Source: SM1-73 sp964588305 (GTDB taxonomy: Bacteria; Zixibacteria; MSB-5A5; SM1-73). From it: DNA of 64,000 bases. Position numbers and translations under genes: made by a program. This document shows, in pieces, positions 51,953 through 61,464 of this stretch; the first letter of the stretch is position 1; the number at the start of each line of letters is the position of its first letter. The stretch lies in the NCBI GenBank assembly GCA_964588305.1, contig CAZPOP010000011.1, positions 44,493-108,492 of the forward strand, given 5' to 3'. A model generated the notes under the pieces. It searched no databases and was not told the origin of the DNA. It saw nothing but the letters and a program-made list of their open reading frames with translations.

Positions 51953-52903
51953 TCACGTCTCCTTAAAGATTTTCGAGATTTCTGAGTCAATAATCATCTC
52001 TCCCTTTTCTGTCCTGATCACTTTTGCTTTTGCACCATTAAATAGTTTGTCAAAATGTCTCACATACTGCATGAATAATTCGCTGGTTTTTCCTTCATCA
52101 TCTTTTTCATGCACCTGAAAGTGTATGCTATCTTTCCCTCTTTCATGGGAGACTAACGGAGAATAAATGACCTTTGAATCTGCCAAAAATAAGCAGCAAG
52201 TTGGGTACTTATCGTAAAGTCTCCATTCAACATATTTTGCTTCCTTTTTTGATTCTTCTTTTTCTGTTTCTTCATTTCTGTCTAAGAAAGTGTCCAAGAC
52301 ATCCTTTCCAGAGATTCTAATTCTTGGTATCACAGCAGCATGTTTTTTAGACTCCTTGCTTCTTAACTCAGCACTCTTATACCTAGGATCTAGACCCAAA
52401 ATCTTGATCTCAACACCATCTAACCATTTTTGTTTTATTATATTTATAAGTCTAGTTTCTAAGTCTGTCAAGGAGTAGTAATGTGTGATCGATATCCATA
52501 TTCTTTCTCTTGCAGATCTAATAAGCCTTTCAAGTCCCTCTCTATGAAGAGTGATATTTTCAATCCCAAATCTATTAAGGGGATCGTCAAGCCTACATTT
52601 TTCGCAGACTTTCTGCTTAAAGTTTTCAATAGCATCATCGAACTGCCCTTCAATTTCTCTTTTCACATACTCAAGGAACTTCTTTTTTATCAACAGATCC
52701 AATAGCATGCCAATGAGACAAGCAGGTATTAATCCTATAGAGAGAATATTTAGCTTCTTGAGTACAGGATTTGTAGTTGATATAGTAAGTACAAATCCAA
52801 TTACGCTTACCCCTAAAATTGAAACAGTGTACAAAAGGACTTTATCTTCGAAAATCTCTCTCAATAATTCTGATATTCTGTTTTTATTATTGCCTTTATT
52901 CAT
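51953..52903 (-). CDS. Two-helix membrane protein with PLD-like C-terminal domain
   Basis: 316 residues. Two transmembrane helices at about 22-44 and 50-70, then a charged helical segment containing CEKCRLDD, then a domain (about 115-300) with a phospholipase-D-like alternating strand/helix layout: LIRSARERIWISITHYYS and GVEIKILGLDP. No HKD catalytic motif is present, so it is probably not an active PLD. I do not recognise the family. It is the first gene of the pair with the dehydrogenase, in an AT-rich stretch that looks acquired. Confidence 0.65.
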   Translation of the reverse strand: MNKGNNKNRISELLREIFEDKVLLYTVSILGVSVIGFVLTISTTNPVLKKLNILSIGLIPACLIGMLLDLLIKKKFLEYVKREIEGQFDDAIENFKQKVCEKCRLDDPLNRFGIENITLHREGLERLIRSARERIWISITHYYSLTDLETRLINIIKQKWLDGVEIKILGLDPRYKSAELRSKESKKHAAVIPRIRISGKDVLDTFLDRNEETEKEESKKEAKYVEWRLYDKYPTCCLFLADSKVIYSPLVSHERGKDSIHFQVHEKDDEGKTSELFMQYVRHFDKLFNGAKAKVIRTEKGEMIIDSEISKIFKET

Positions 52904-53034
52904 CTTGTTCCCCTTTTGCTCAAAATATGATCAAAATCCCTCACTTCCCTGGCCTGACCCGACACAATAAAACATCCTGCGGCACGCACCCGATAGTAAG
53001 CTTTGCCAATGAATAATTTCTAATAGGGCTGACC

Positions 53035-53751
53035 CTATAATTTTTTTGCTCCCTCAATAACCAACACCAACTCCCCCTTAACTTTACTTTTTTGAAAATA
53101 TTTCTTAATCTCTTCAGGGGTGCCTCTTTTTATCTCCTCGAACTTTTTGGTCAGCTCCCTGGCCACCACCATTTTTCTTTCTCCCAGGATCTCGGATATG
53201 TCCTGGAGAGTTTTGAGGAGCCGATGCGGCGATTCATAGAAGATTATAGTTCTTTTTTCTTGGCGTAGTTCTTCGAGTCTTTTTCTTCTTTTTCCGGATT
53301 TGGCAGGCAGAAACCCCTCGAAGGCAAATCTATCCGTCGGCAGGCCCGAAACCACCAGCGCCGAAAGTAAGGCGGATGCGCCTGGAATAGGAACAACCTT
53401 GATCTTCTCCTGAAGGCCCAGTTTCACTAACAAGTAGCAGGGATCGGAGACTCCCGGTGTACCGGCATCTGAAGTCACCGCCACAGATCTACCGGATTTC
53501 AATTCTTCAATCAAAGCTGGTGCTTTTTTCTCTTTGTTGAAATCATGATATGACTCCAGCCTGTTCTTGATTCCGTAATGCTTGAGAAGCAGTCCCGTAC
53601 GTCGGGTGTCTTCAGCCGCAACAATATCCACCTCTTTCAGCACTTTTAACGCTCTTAAGGTAATATCTTCCAGATTGCCGATGGGAGTGCTGACTACATA
53701 TAAGACGCCGGGTTCAACCGAAGGATTTTCGTAGTTTTCAGATTTGCTCAT
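53035..53751 (-). CDS. rsmI: 16S rRNA (cytidine(1402)-2'-O)-methyltransferase
   Basis: The start at ATG 53751 (238 residues) is chosen from the usual RsmI N-terminus, since the family begins close to LYVVSTPIGN; a TTG at 53814 is possible and neither has a clear ribosome-binding site. Motifs: AAEDTRRTG, SDAGTPGVSDPCY, VPIPGASALLSAL, FEGFLPAKSGKR and FYESPHRL. It methylates the ribose at C1402 with RsmH. Confidence 0.94.
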   Translation of the reverse strand: MSKSENYENPSVEPGVLYVVSTPIGNLEDITLRALKVLKEVDIVAAEDTRRTGLLLKHYGIKNRLESYHDFNKEKKAPALIEELKSGRSVAVTSDAGTPGVSDPCYLLVKLGLQEKIKVVPIPGASALLSALVVSGLPTDRFAFEGFLPAKSGKRRKRLEELRQEKRTIIFYESPHRLLKTLQDISEILGERKMVVARELTKKFEEIKRGTPEEIKKYFQKSKVKGELVLVIEGAKKL

Positions 53752-54080
53752 GCAAGAAAAAGTCTTAAAGAGATTTGAAGAATCAGGTTCAGAGAGGTTA
53801 GATTTGATTGCCAAGCCGCCAGAGTCTCGGTCTTGAGCTTGACGATTAGATATTTATAAAACACAGGAGTTCTTCGATCTACCTAAAGGTGGACACTGCA
53901 ATTATGTTGTAAACTAATGCCTGTGAATAATAAACCTGGCCGGTTTTTGGTCTGAGACGCCTCTGGTTTGACATCCGGGGCTCACATGAGACGGTCTTCC
54001 CACATGCTGAATTTTGCTCCGAGCTTCTGATCTTCAAGATAGATGCCAGCCAGCCTGCTTTGGACCCGACCCTGATCATC

Positions 54081-55457
54081 TCATTTTATGCAATTCTTGC
54101 CAAGACTGCTTTTCAAAGCGGTCTTGCGGTTTCTGCTGTTATCTCTGAATGTTTCTAAAAAGAAGGGCACGACTGTTGAGAATAATCTTTTGGGTCGACC
54201 ATAAAACGAAAGGTGTGCCCTCCAGAAAAGCTTCTTCAACTCCTTGGAGGAGAGCTTATCCAGCTTGATCACCGGATCGCCTCCCCAGAACTTCTTCCAG
54301 TTCGAAGTCATCAATCTGTTCTTCACCTTCTCATACAGAACCGTACCGGGATACGGCGTCAAGATGCCGAACTGGATGTAACGGGGGTTCAGTCGATTGG
54401 CGAACTTGATGGTCTGTTTTATCATCTTTTTGGTTTCATTCAAAGCCCCGATGACGAAGCTCGCCCACACGGTGATCTTGTATTTTCTTAGTATCTCCAT
54501 GGCTTTAAATGCGCTGTCCACGTTGAGGTCTTTTCCGTAGCTGTCCAAGACCTCCTGGCATCCGCTTTCGAAGCCGATGAAGACTTGTTTCAGCCCTGCG
54601 CGAGCCATTAATTCAACCAGTTTCTCGTTCTTAACCACGGTGTCCACCCGCGAGAATGCCCACCAATAGAGGTCCCAGTTGTTTCTGAGGACGTTTTCGC
54701 AGAATGTTACCGTCCTCCTTGGCTTCAAGGTGAAATGGTCGTCAAAAAACGCGACCGCCCGGTAACCATACTTTTCGTACAAAAGCTCTATTTCCTCCAT
54801 CACGTTCTCGATCGAGCGGGTGCGCCATTTCCTTCCGAAAAACTGGGAGGCCGCACAGAAATCGCAGTTGAAGGGACATCCTCGAGACGTCAAGGCGGCG
54901 GCCATAAACCGATCTTTTAAGGTGACGGTGTATTTTTGTAGGGGCAAAAGATCCCGGGCGGGGAAGGGAATTGAATCCAGATCCTGAATGAGAGGGCGGG
55001 ATGGAGTGCGAACCAGTTCTCCGTCCGACAAGAAGGAAATCCCCTCCACTTGGTGGAAGGAATTGCCCTCTTCAACATGTTTGACTAAATCCAGCATAGT
55101 GTGTTCGCCTTCTCCTCTGACCACAAAGTCAAACAGACCAGTGGACAGAGCTTCGGAATCGAAGAAGGTGACATGCTGGCCACCTGCCACCACCACACTT
55201 TTTTGTTTTTTGGCGGCCTGGGCGATTTTCAAGGAGATTGGGTATCTCATGGTGTCAACAGAGATTCCCACTAAGTCAAAGTCAGAGTAGGGTAAGGTTC
55301 GATAATCTTTTGATTCCACATTCAGATCGATTATCTTGACTTGATGATGGGCCTGCTTCAAAACCGCAGCAATATAAGCTAAGCCCAGGGGAGGCGTTTT
55401 CAGTCTGAGTACGTAATAAATGCTTCCTGCCGGGGGATTGATCAGAAGAATCTTCAT
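54081..55457 (-). CDS. B12-binding domain radical SAM protein
   Basis: 458 residues. The N-terminal cobalamin-binding Rossmann fold (about 1-140) and the radical SAM core (about 180-390) with the cluster motif RGCPFNCDFCA are both clear. This class B-like group contains methyltransferases and other enzymes of lipid or natural-product modification. The DHxxG cobalamin-coordinating motif is not evident. Substrate unknown; it lies alone between rsmI and nadE. Confidence 0.85.
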   Translation of the reverse strand: MKILLINPPAGSIYYVLRLKTPPLGLAYIAAVLKQAHHQVKIIDLNVESKDYRTLPYSDFDLVGISVDTMRYPISLKIAQAAKKQKSVVVAGGQHVTFFDSEALSTGLFDFVVRGEGEHTMLDLVKHVEEGNSFHQVEGISFLSDGELVRTPSRPLIQDLDSIPFPARDLLPLQKYTVTLKDRFMAAALTSRGCPFNCDFCAASQFFGRKWRTRSIENVMEEIELLYEKYGYRAVAFFDDHFTLKPRRTVTFCENVLRNNWDLYWWAFSRVDTVVKNEKLVELMARAGLKQVFIGFESGCQEVLDSYGKDLNVDSAFKAMEILRKYKITVWASFVIGALNETKKMIKQTIKFANRLNPRYIQFGILTPYPGTVLYEKVKNRLMTSNWKKFWGGDPVIKLDKLSSKELKKLFWRAHLSFYGRPKRLFSTVVPFFLETFRDNSRNRKTALKSSLGKNCIK

Positions 55458-55518
55458 TTTAGTAATCTATTGGTCGAATTCAGAATTTCCAATTCAGAGA
55501 ATACTGTTTCACCGTGGA

Positions 55519-56313
55519 TTATTTCATTCTTATCTTGTCATACGGTATTTTTGGAACTTCAGGCATCTTCCTTTTGAATTCGTTCTTGCCGATCATGTTT
55601 TTGATTTTTTCGATAAAACTTTTCCGGTAACCCAGCTTCATAAGCTTTTGGGTAGTGTACTTCCTGTCCACCAGATAATAGAGGAATCGGTCCACCCTTT
55701 CATAGGTGACCCCCAGTTCGCCCTCGTCGGTCTGGCCCTTCCACAAATCAGCGCTGGGGGCTTTATCTATTATTCTCTGCGGAACGCCAAGCTCCTTTGC
55801 CAGAAGGCGCACCTGAGTTTTGTAAAGATCGCCTATAGGATTGAAAGCGCAGGCGGCATCCCCATGCAGGGTGCAATATCCCAAAAGAGATTCGGTCTTG
55901 TTTCCGGTGCCGATCACCAAAGCATTCTCTTTCGAAGAGAAGTCATAAAGGATCGCCATTCTCTCCCGGGCGAACTTGTTTCCTTTTCGCACCCGGTTCT
56001 TGTCCGGATAGCGCTTGTAATATGCGTCTATCATGGGACTTATGTCGATGACCCTGCTTTTTATCCCTAAAATTCTTGCGATTTTTCTTGCATCCCTTAC
56101 GCTCTCCGGATTGCTCTCCTTAGAGGGTAGAATGAGTGCCAGGACGTTTTTCTTTCCCAGGGCCTGACAGGCCAAATATGCCACCACGGCAGAATCCAAG
56201 CCCCCGGAAAGACCCAAGACCACCTTCTTGAAGCCTGATTTGCGGCAAAAATTACGGATGAAATCTAAGAGAGTTTTCTCTAGCTTCTTTGTGTCTATGT
56301 CCAGATAGCTCAT
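55519..56313 (-). CDS. nadE: NAD synthetase
   Basis: 264 residues from ATG 56313. PP-loop LGLSGGLDSAVVAYLA (ATP pyrophosphatase), GTGNKTESLLGYCTLHGDAACAFNPIGDLYKTQV (deamido-NAD and ATP-binding) and the C-terminal region APSADLWKGQTDEGELG are present. It is the ammonia-dependent form, with no glutaminase domain. Confidence 0.95.
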   Translation of the reverse strand: MSYLDIDTKKLEKTLLDFIRNFCRKSGFKKVVLGLSGGLDSAVVAYLACQALGKKNVLALILPSKESNPESVRDARKIARILGIKSRVIDISPMIDAYYKRYPDKNRVRKGNKFARERMAILYDFSSKENALVIGTGNKTESLLGYCTLHGDAACAFNPIGDLYKTQVRLLAKELGVPQRIIDKAPSADLWKGQTDEGELGVTYERVDRFLYYLVDRKYTTQKLMKLGYRKSFIEKIKNMIGKNEFKRKMPEVPKIPYDKIRMK

Positions 56314-56395
56314 GGGCAACTTTTCCGATGTAAGAGCGTTAGAATAATACAGTAGCTCGCTGCTTTTTGCAACAGAAAATTAAAAAAATTAGAAG

Positions 56396-56424
56396 TTGAC
56401 AAATTTCTGTAAGGGATTTATTAT
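56396..56424 (+). promoter_or_regulatory. Sigma-70 promoter of ssb
   Basis: TTGACA (56396-56401), 17 nt spacer, TATTAT (56419-56424). Transcription would start near 56431, about 93 nt before the ssb ATG. Both boxes are close to consensus. Confidence 0.7.
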
Positions 56425-56523
56425 TCAACCAGATGATTTCTTTAAAAAGTCAGAAAGTTCAAAGGTTAAAAGGTTGGGTAATGAACCGCGAATGATGGAA
56501 AATCGAAGCTCTTGGAGGTGAAT

Positions 56524-56925
56524 ATGCGGGGCGTGAACAAGGTTATCTTGATAGGAAATTTGGGGAGAGATCCTGAGTTGCGTTATCTCCCCAGCGGACA
56601 AGCTGTTGCGAAGTTTTCTCTCGCTACCGGCTCAAGATGGAAAGACAAGAGTGGACAACTGCAGGAGAGAACTGATTGGCACAACATCGTTGCTTTTGGA
56701 AGACAGGGGGAAGTCTGCAATGAATATCTCAAAAAGGGCAGCCCGATCTACGTAGAGGGAAGAATCCAGACCAGGTCATGGGACGACAAGGACGGCAACA
56801 AGAAATATATGACGGAAATAGTTGCCCAGTCGGTTAATATGTTAGGTAGAAAGGGAGAGCCTGAAGAGGAGGTTCCTGAAGAGGTGGGCGAGACCAAAAG
56901 CGAAGACGAGGACCTTCCGTTCTGA
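56524..56925 (+). CDS. ssb: Single-stranded DNA-binding protein
   Basis: 133 residues from ATG 56524 (MRGVNKVILIG) behind GGAGGTG. One OB fold (about 1-108) with NLGRDPELRYLPSGQAVAKFSLA and WHNIVAFG, then a short acidic tail ending in DEDLPF, the motif that recruits replication and repair proteins. The tail is shorter and more acidic than in E. coli SSB. Confidence 0.96.
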   Translation: MRGVNKVILIGNLGRDPELRYLPSGQAVAKFSLATGSRWKDKSGQLQERTDWHNIVAFGRQGEVCNEYLKKGSPIYVEGRIQTRSWDDKDGNKKYMTEIVAQSVNMLGRKGEPEEEVPEEVGETKSEDEDLPF

Positions 56926-57128
56926 GTTTTTCCGATTAAGGAGCTTCTCAGTTTAATCAAAATCCTGTGTCGCAGAGTTCCGGCTTTCAGTCTGCGCTCC
57001 CTTTACTCTTGACTAATCCATCTAAGCTAAGGGTTGGGATTGCGGGGGCCCGTTTGCGAGAAAAAGCCGAGGCAGCAGAACTGCTCAATTTAAAATCGTG
57101 CTTTGAGATGTGATCGAAATTCGCCCTC

Positions 57129-58970
57129 ATGTCATACCGTGCCACATCCGTCCTTGCTGTTTTTCTTCTTTTAATAATTAACTTAACAATATATCTTTCC
57201 ACGCTTTCACCCACAGTTCAATTCATCGATTCCGGGGAATTGGCAGTGGTTTGCGCCGAATTGGGAGTTGCCCATGCCACCGGCTACCCGATTTACACCA
57301 TCCTGGGACGAATATTTGCCTTGCTGCCCGTGAGAGACCTAATCTTCAGGGTCAATCTCATGTCGCTTCTCTTCGTCTGTGTGGGCAATCTGATTCTGTT
57401 CTTTGTCATATTGAAGGCGGTCGAGCCGTCCTCTGAAAAAGAGAAGAGGGAAGACGTCCAGGGATCTTATCTTAGGACGTGGGCCGCGTTTCTGGCGTGT
57501 CTGATATTCTCTTTTACTCCCACACTGTGGTCCCAGGCCACCTCCAACGAGGTATACTCCTTGAATGTCCTCTTTTTTAGCCTGATCATAATTCTGGTTC
57601 TTTTCTGGCACAGTAGCGCAGGGAAGCTCAAGAGTGAAAGAATCTACTTTGTCCTGGTATTTCTCTACGGCCTAAGCTTCGGCAACCACATGTCCACCAT
57701 ATTGCTCTTCCCGGCTCTGGTTTTCTTTGTGATAGCCACACGGGGGTGGTCATTTTTTGATTCTCGGAGAATAGTCTTATCCGTTCTCATTTTCATGCTG
57801 GGGCTTTCCATATACATTTATCTTCCGGTTCGTTCCTCTCAGAATCCTCTTATGGACTGGGGCAACCCGGAAACTTGGTCCACCTTCAAAAGACATGTGA
57901 CCGGCTGGCAGTATCAGGTGTGGATGTTTTCGGAATCGGCTGACCAGCTGTTTGGCAATCTCGAAGGTTTTGTCAAGTTATTCTTTCACCAATTTCCATT
58001 CTATCTGTTACCTCTGACCCTTCTGGGCATCTGGGAGCTTTTCTCCAAAGAGCGAAAAATCCTTTACTTTCTTATGATCCTGTTTTTCGCCAACGTATTT
58101 TACGGAATAAACTACAGTATTCCCGACATAGACCCCTATTTCTTATGGTCCTTTCTGGTCAATTCAATCCTGGTGGGGGCCGGACTGTACTTCTTGTTTC
58201 GAATAATACACAAACTGAAAATCAGTACGGCCATATCTTATGGCATAGTTCTCTGCTTCATCTTTCTACCTTTTGTCATTCTGAAGAAGAATTATCATGA
58301 GGCAGATAGAAGCAAGAGTTATTTTGCCTATGATTTCGCGTCCAACCTTATGCGGTCGGTCAAGAAGGATGCGGTTATGCTCACCGACGTCTGGGATCAC
58401 TACTCACCCTGGCTATATCTGAAACACGTTGAATTGAAAAGACCGGATGTGGTTTATCTGGATAAGGAGCTTTGCCGAAGAACCTGGTATTTTGATTACA
58501 TCAAGACGAATTATCCCGATCTTTTCAGCGCTTCGCAGGAAGAGATTAAGAGGTTCTTGCAAAGGGTTTATCCCTTTGAGAATCAGCTCTCCTTTGATCC
58601 TTATGTGATCGAGGACGCATATCTCAGCATGCTGAACAGTTTCTTGGTGAAGAATTCTGGGCAAAGACCCATATATGATGATCTGCTGGTTGACACCAAG
58701 GTAGGGGAAATGTTCGTCAAGATACCGGAAGGGCTGGTCTTCGCCGCAAAGGACAGCGCGAGATACTATGCCTTCGATTTCCCGGATTTTCAGCTTCGAG
58801 GAATAACGGATGAGAGGATTTACAAAGACGATCGCACCATAAATGTTTTGAAGCAATATCCTCTTATGATCGATACCCGGATCAAATATCTGAGCTATTT
58901 CAATAAGGAAAGCGAAGCTTCGAAGCTGAAAGATAAATATCTGGAGTATTTGACTAAGCCGATTCGCTGA
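57129..58970 (+). CDS. DUF2723 membrane protein (TMEM260-like)
   Basis: 613 residues, about ten transmembrane helices in the first 400 residues and a soluble C-terminal region. The DUF2723 signature is DSGELAVVCAELGVAHATGYPIY near residue 35 with an exposed acidic Asp-Ser-Gly-Glu. Eukaryotic TMEM260 is an O-mannosyltransferase of the GT-C fold, so glycosylation of exported proteins is plausible. It follows ssb by about 200 nt with no gene between. Confidence 0.85.
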   Translation: MSYRATSVLAVFLLLIINLTIYLSTLSPTVQFIDSGELAVVCAELGVAHATGYPIYTILGRIFALLPVRDLIFRVNLMSLLFVCVGNLILFFVILKAVEPSSEKEKREDVQGSYLRTWAAFLACLIFSFTPTLWSQATSNEVYSLNVLFFSLIIILVLFWHSSAGKLKSERIYFVLVFLYGLSFGNHMSTILLFPALVFFVIATRGWSFFDSRRIVLSVLIFMLGLSIYIYLPVRSSQNPLMDWGNPETWSTFKRHVTGWQYQVWMFSESADQLFGNLEGFVKLFFHQFPFYLLPLTLLGIWELFSKERKILYFLMILFFANVFYGINYSIPDIDPYFLWSFLVNSILVGAGLYFLFRIIHKLKISTAISYGIVLCFIFLPFVILKKNYHEADRSKSYFAYDFASNLMRSVKKDAVMLTDVWDHYSPWLYLKHVELKRPDVVYLDKELCRRTWYFDYIKTNYPDLFSASQEEIKRFLQRVYPFENQLSFDPYVIEDAYLSMLNSFLVKNSGQRPIYDDLLVDTKVGEMFVKIPEGLVFAAKDSARYYAFDFPDFQLRGITDERIYKDDRTINVLKQYPLMIDTRIKYLSYFNKESEASKLKDKYLEYLTKPIR

Positions 58971-59194
58971 GAATAATAACGGCCCGTCTATCGAGGAAGA
59001 AGACCAATAGAAAGCAGAGTAGAGGCTCTTTCAGAAGCGCCACGCAGAGAGCCCTTTGAGCCATCGGGAGGCGCACAGGGTAGAAGAATCTTGTTGCACT
59101 TGCCACTGAGGAATATTATACTGAGAAATGAGTGCGAAGCTTATAAAGTCTTAAGCTTTGGACTCTTTGCTCTAAATGGTTGACCGAGTTTGCC

Positions 59195-59284
59195 GGAGAG
59201 ATGTCCGAGTGGTCTAAGGAGCACGCCTGGAGAGCGTGTAGGGTTGAAAAGCCCTCCTGGGTTCGAATCCCAGTCTCTCCGCCA
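59195..59284 (+). tRNA. tRNA-Ser (anticodon GGA)
   Basis: 90 nt including encoded CCA. Acceptor stem GGAGAGA/TCTCTCC, a long variable arm as expected for Ser, anticodon stem CACGC/GCGTG with loop CTGGAGA and anticodon GGA at 59229-59231, and T-arm CTGGG-TTCGAAT-CCCAG. Reads UCC/UCU. Its downstream neighbour region contains a broken copy of its own 3' end. Confidence 0.95.
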
Positions 59285-59301
59285 TTGTCAATAGACAATG
59301 G

Positions 59302-59320
59302 CCCTGAGCCTGTCGAAGGG
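59302..59320. repeat. REP-type palindrome CCCTGAGCCTGTCGAAGGG
   Basis: A 19-bp REP-like palindrome just after tRNA-Ser; a related sequence occurs at about 45969-45993. A smaller palindrome (ATTGTCAATAGACAAT) lies between it and the tRNA. Confidence 0.6.
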
Positions 59321-59361
59321 CTGCTCAACTAAAACGGCGGCGTAGAGAGAATGGTTGATTG

Positions 59362-59426
59362 CTGGGTTCCCTTCGGCTCGTCCTTCGGACTCGTTCAGGA
59401 CCTGACGGCGAATCCCAGTTTCTCCA
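59362..59426 (+). repeat. Broken copy of the tRNA-Ser 3' end with T-loop insertion
   Basis: CTGGGTTC (59362-59369) and GAATCCCAGTTTCTCCA (59410-59426) reproduce the tRNA-Ser T-arm and 3' acceptor strand with one or two mismatches, but 40 nt containing CCTTCGGACTCGTTCAGGA are inserted between TTC and GAA, the centre of the T-loop. Confidence 0.75.
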
Positions 59427-59714
59427 CTATGCACCATGCGGTTCATGGCTCCGCTTTCTGTCCCCACCGCTGATCAATGCATATGAGTCAGGAACTCCGT
59501 GCTCCTGATATTATTCTGCGCGATCTTCAAACAGTGCTGTATTTCCGTGCCGATGGCGGGAATAGCCTCGGTGAATGTGAGGCAGCCAGGGCTTCCCGCA
59601 GCCGGATGAACTTAGAATCTGATAGACCGTATTTTCCTGTTGCGATCGGATCGATAATTGGTTAACTACTATTTTGCGTCTGCCAGCTGTTGATTTACTC
59701 AAGGAGAAAATCCT

Positions 59715-60770
59715 GTGAAACCTCTGAATGAATTGACACGTCTGCAGACAATTCGCAGATTCAGGAGTTTGGCCGAAGTGGCATTGGCTGCCTACGGGCT
59801 GAGAGACGTACGCTTCGAGTTCTTGACGGTCGCCGGGAACGTCCTTTTCCGCGTTTTCGAATTGGCGCCAGAGCCTGCCGGAGCAGAAGACTATCCATTC
59901 AAAGAGGGGCAGTACCTTCTACGGATTCATGATCGCGGCGAGCAAGCGACCGACGCGATTAGACTGGAGATGGAATGGCTCAGCGCAATACGCAGGGATT
60001 TCGAACTGGCAGTGCCCGAGCCCGTTCCAGCCCTGGATGGCAGCTTGCTAGTAAAGGTTTCAGCCCCAAGGATACCGGAAAAACGTGCTTGCACACTGCT
60101 CCGCTGGTTGAAGGGGCGGCGTGTCACCAAGAGTATTCGACCCTGCCACTTCCAGGCACAGGGTAAGGAGATGGCGAAATTGCACAGTCATGCTTCGAAG
60201 TGGTCCGCCCCGATAGGTCTGACTAAGCGCCGCTTCGATTATGACGGTCTGTTTAACGACGACGTCGGGGCCGGTCTCCCCAATAGCGCAGCGTGGTTGC
60301 TGTTGCCCCATCGTTACCGACGGTCCTTTGAGGTAGTATCCCGAAAGGTGAAGCAGGTCATGGATGATTGGGGTACGGATCCCGATATTTACGGATTGAT
60401 ACATGGCGATTGCGGGGTGGATGCGAATGTGTTGTTCTGGAAAGGCCAGGCTCAGTTTATCGACTTCGATGGTTCCGGTTTTGGCTATTATCTCTATGAC
60501 CTAGCCCTTGCTTTGGAGCATTGCTGGGAAGATAAAGCATATCCTCACTATCTGGATGCTTTGCTAAAGGGGTATACCGAGATCCGTTCACTTGAGCCTG
60601 AGCAATTGAAACACATGGATTTATTCAGGGCGGCCTTCTATGTGTCTATGGGACTGTGGACCATTGCAATGGACGAAACTTGCCCGAATTCTCCACGTAA
60701 GCTTTACCGGCATAAGAGGTGGCTGGAACATGGTCTGAGATTCGCAAAAACCCACATCGAGGGTTGCTGA
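59715..60770 (+). CDS. APH-fold phosphotransferase
   Basis: 351 residues from GTG 59715 with GGAG upstream. Kinase-like fold of the aminoglycoside phosphotransferase/RdoA (SrkA) group: ATP-binding N-lobe, then catalytic IHGDCGVDANVLF with Asp and Asn, and metal-binding Asp in FIDFDGSGFGYYLYDLA. Substrates in this superfamily range from aminoglycosides to homoserine to proteins; which applies cannot be told. First of four co-oriented accessory genes after tRNA-Ser. Confidence 0.85.
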   Translation: MKPLNELTRLQTIRRFRSLAEVALAAYGLRDVRFEFLTVAGNVLFRVFELAPEPAGAEDYPFKEGQYLLRIHDRGEQATDAIRLEMEWLSAIRRDFELAVPEPVPALDGSLLVKVSAPRIPEKRACTLLRWLKGRRVTKSIRPCHFQAQGKEMAKLHSHASKWSAPIGLTKRRFDYDGLFNDDVGAGLPNSAAWLLLPHRYRRSFEVVSRKVKQVMDDWGTDPDIYGLIHGDCGVDANVLFWKGQAQFIDFDGSGFGYYLYDLALALEHCWEDKAYPHYLDALLKGYTEIRSLEPEQLKHMDLFRAAFYVSMGLWTIAMDETCPNSPRKLYRHKRWLEHGLRFAKTHIEGC

Positions 60771-60847
60771 TGTAGCAACAATCGGAGACTGTTGTTTTCC
60801 TCAAGGCAATTGCAAAATGGCAGTGCCTTGTGAGTAGGGAGGAACAC

Positions 60848-61339
60848 ATGACGAATCGATTACTCCTGGTTTTTATCAACCTGTCGGTAATCTTAGCAGG
60901 AGGATGTAACACTATGAACCACAAACAGAATATCGCCGCGGAAAAGGCCCAAATAAGCAAGGTTATCCACAACAGTATCGGCTGGGCAGCGACCAAAGAC
61001 AAGGAATTGGTCTTCAGCTGTTTTGCTCAAGATCCGGAGTTATTCTGGTATTCCCCCAGAGACGACGGTACGATTCACGGTTACCAAGCCTTTGTCGAGA
61101 TGACAGAAGGCTTTTTCATGGAGGATGATTTCAAGGCGGTTGGCTATGAGATAAAAAGTCTTGAAATAAACCTTTCCCGGTCAGGAGATGTGGCATGGTA
61201 TCACGCGCGTCTTGACGATTACAACGAATGGAAGGGTCAACCCGCAAATTGGGAAGACGTCCGCTGGACAGGTGTATTAGAGAAGCGCGACGGTCGCTGG
61301 GTAATCGTGCAGATGCACTTCTCCGACGCAGGCGACTAA
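60848..61339 (+). CDS. SnoaL/NTF2-like lipoprotein
   Basis: 163 residues from ATG 60848 behind GGGAGGA. Lipoprotein signal LAGGC (Cys20) followed by a SnoaL_3-type domain (about 30-163): QISKVIHNSIGWAATKDKELVFSCF... GTIHGYQAF... RDGRWVIVQMHFSD. Members are small ligand-binding or isomerase-like proteins; function unknown. Confidence 0.8.
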   Translation: MTNRLLLVFINLSVILAGGCNTMNHKQNIAAEKAQISKVIHNSIGWAATKDKELVFSCFAQDPELFWYSPRDDGTIHGYQAFVEMTEGFFMEDDFKAVGYEIKSLEINLSRSGDVAWYHARLDDYNEWKGQPANWEDVRWTGVLEKRDGRWVIVQMHFSDAGD

Positions 61340-61464
61340 AGACGCTGCGGAAGAGGCATAAATTGACGCGGCGAGCTCTCCATCTTGCCTTGAGATTCAA
61401 TTAGACTCGCTCATGGTCACCTGAGGCAGGCATACACCGGAGGGTAATGATAAGGTGGCACATT

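Noticed and set aside
59427..59714. Short open frames before the APH gene
   Set aside because: No ribosome-binding site and no recognisable domain.
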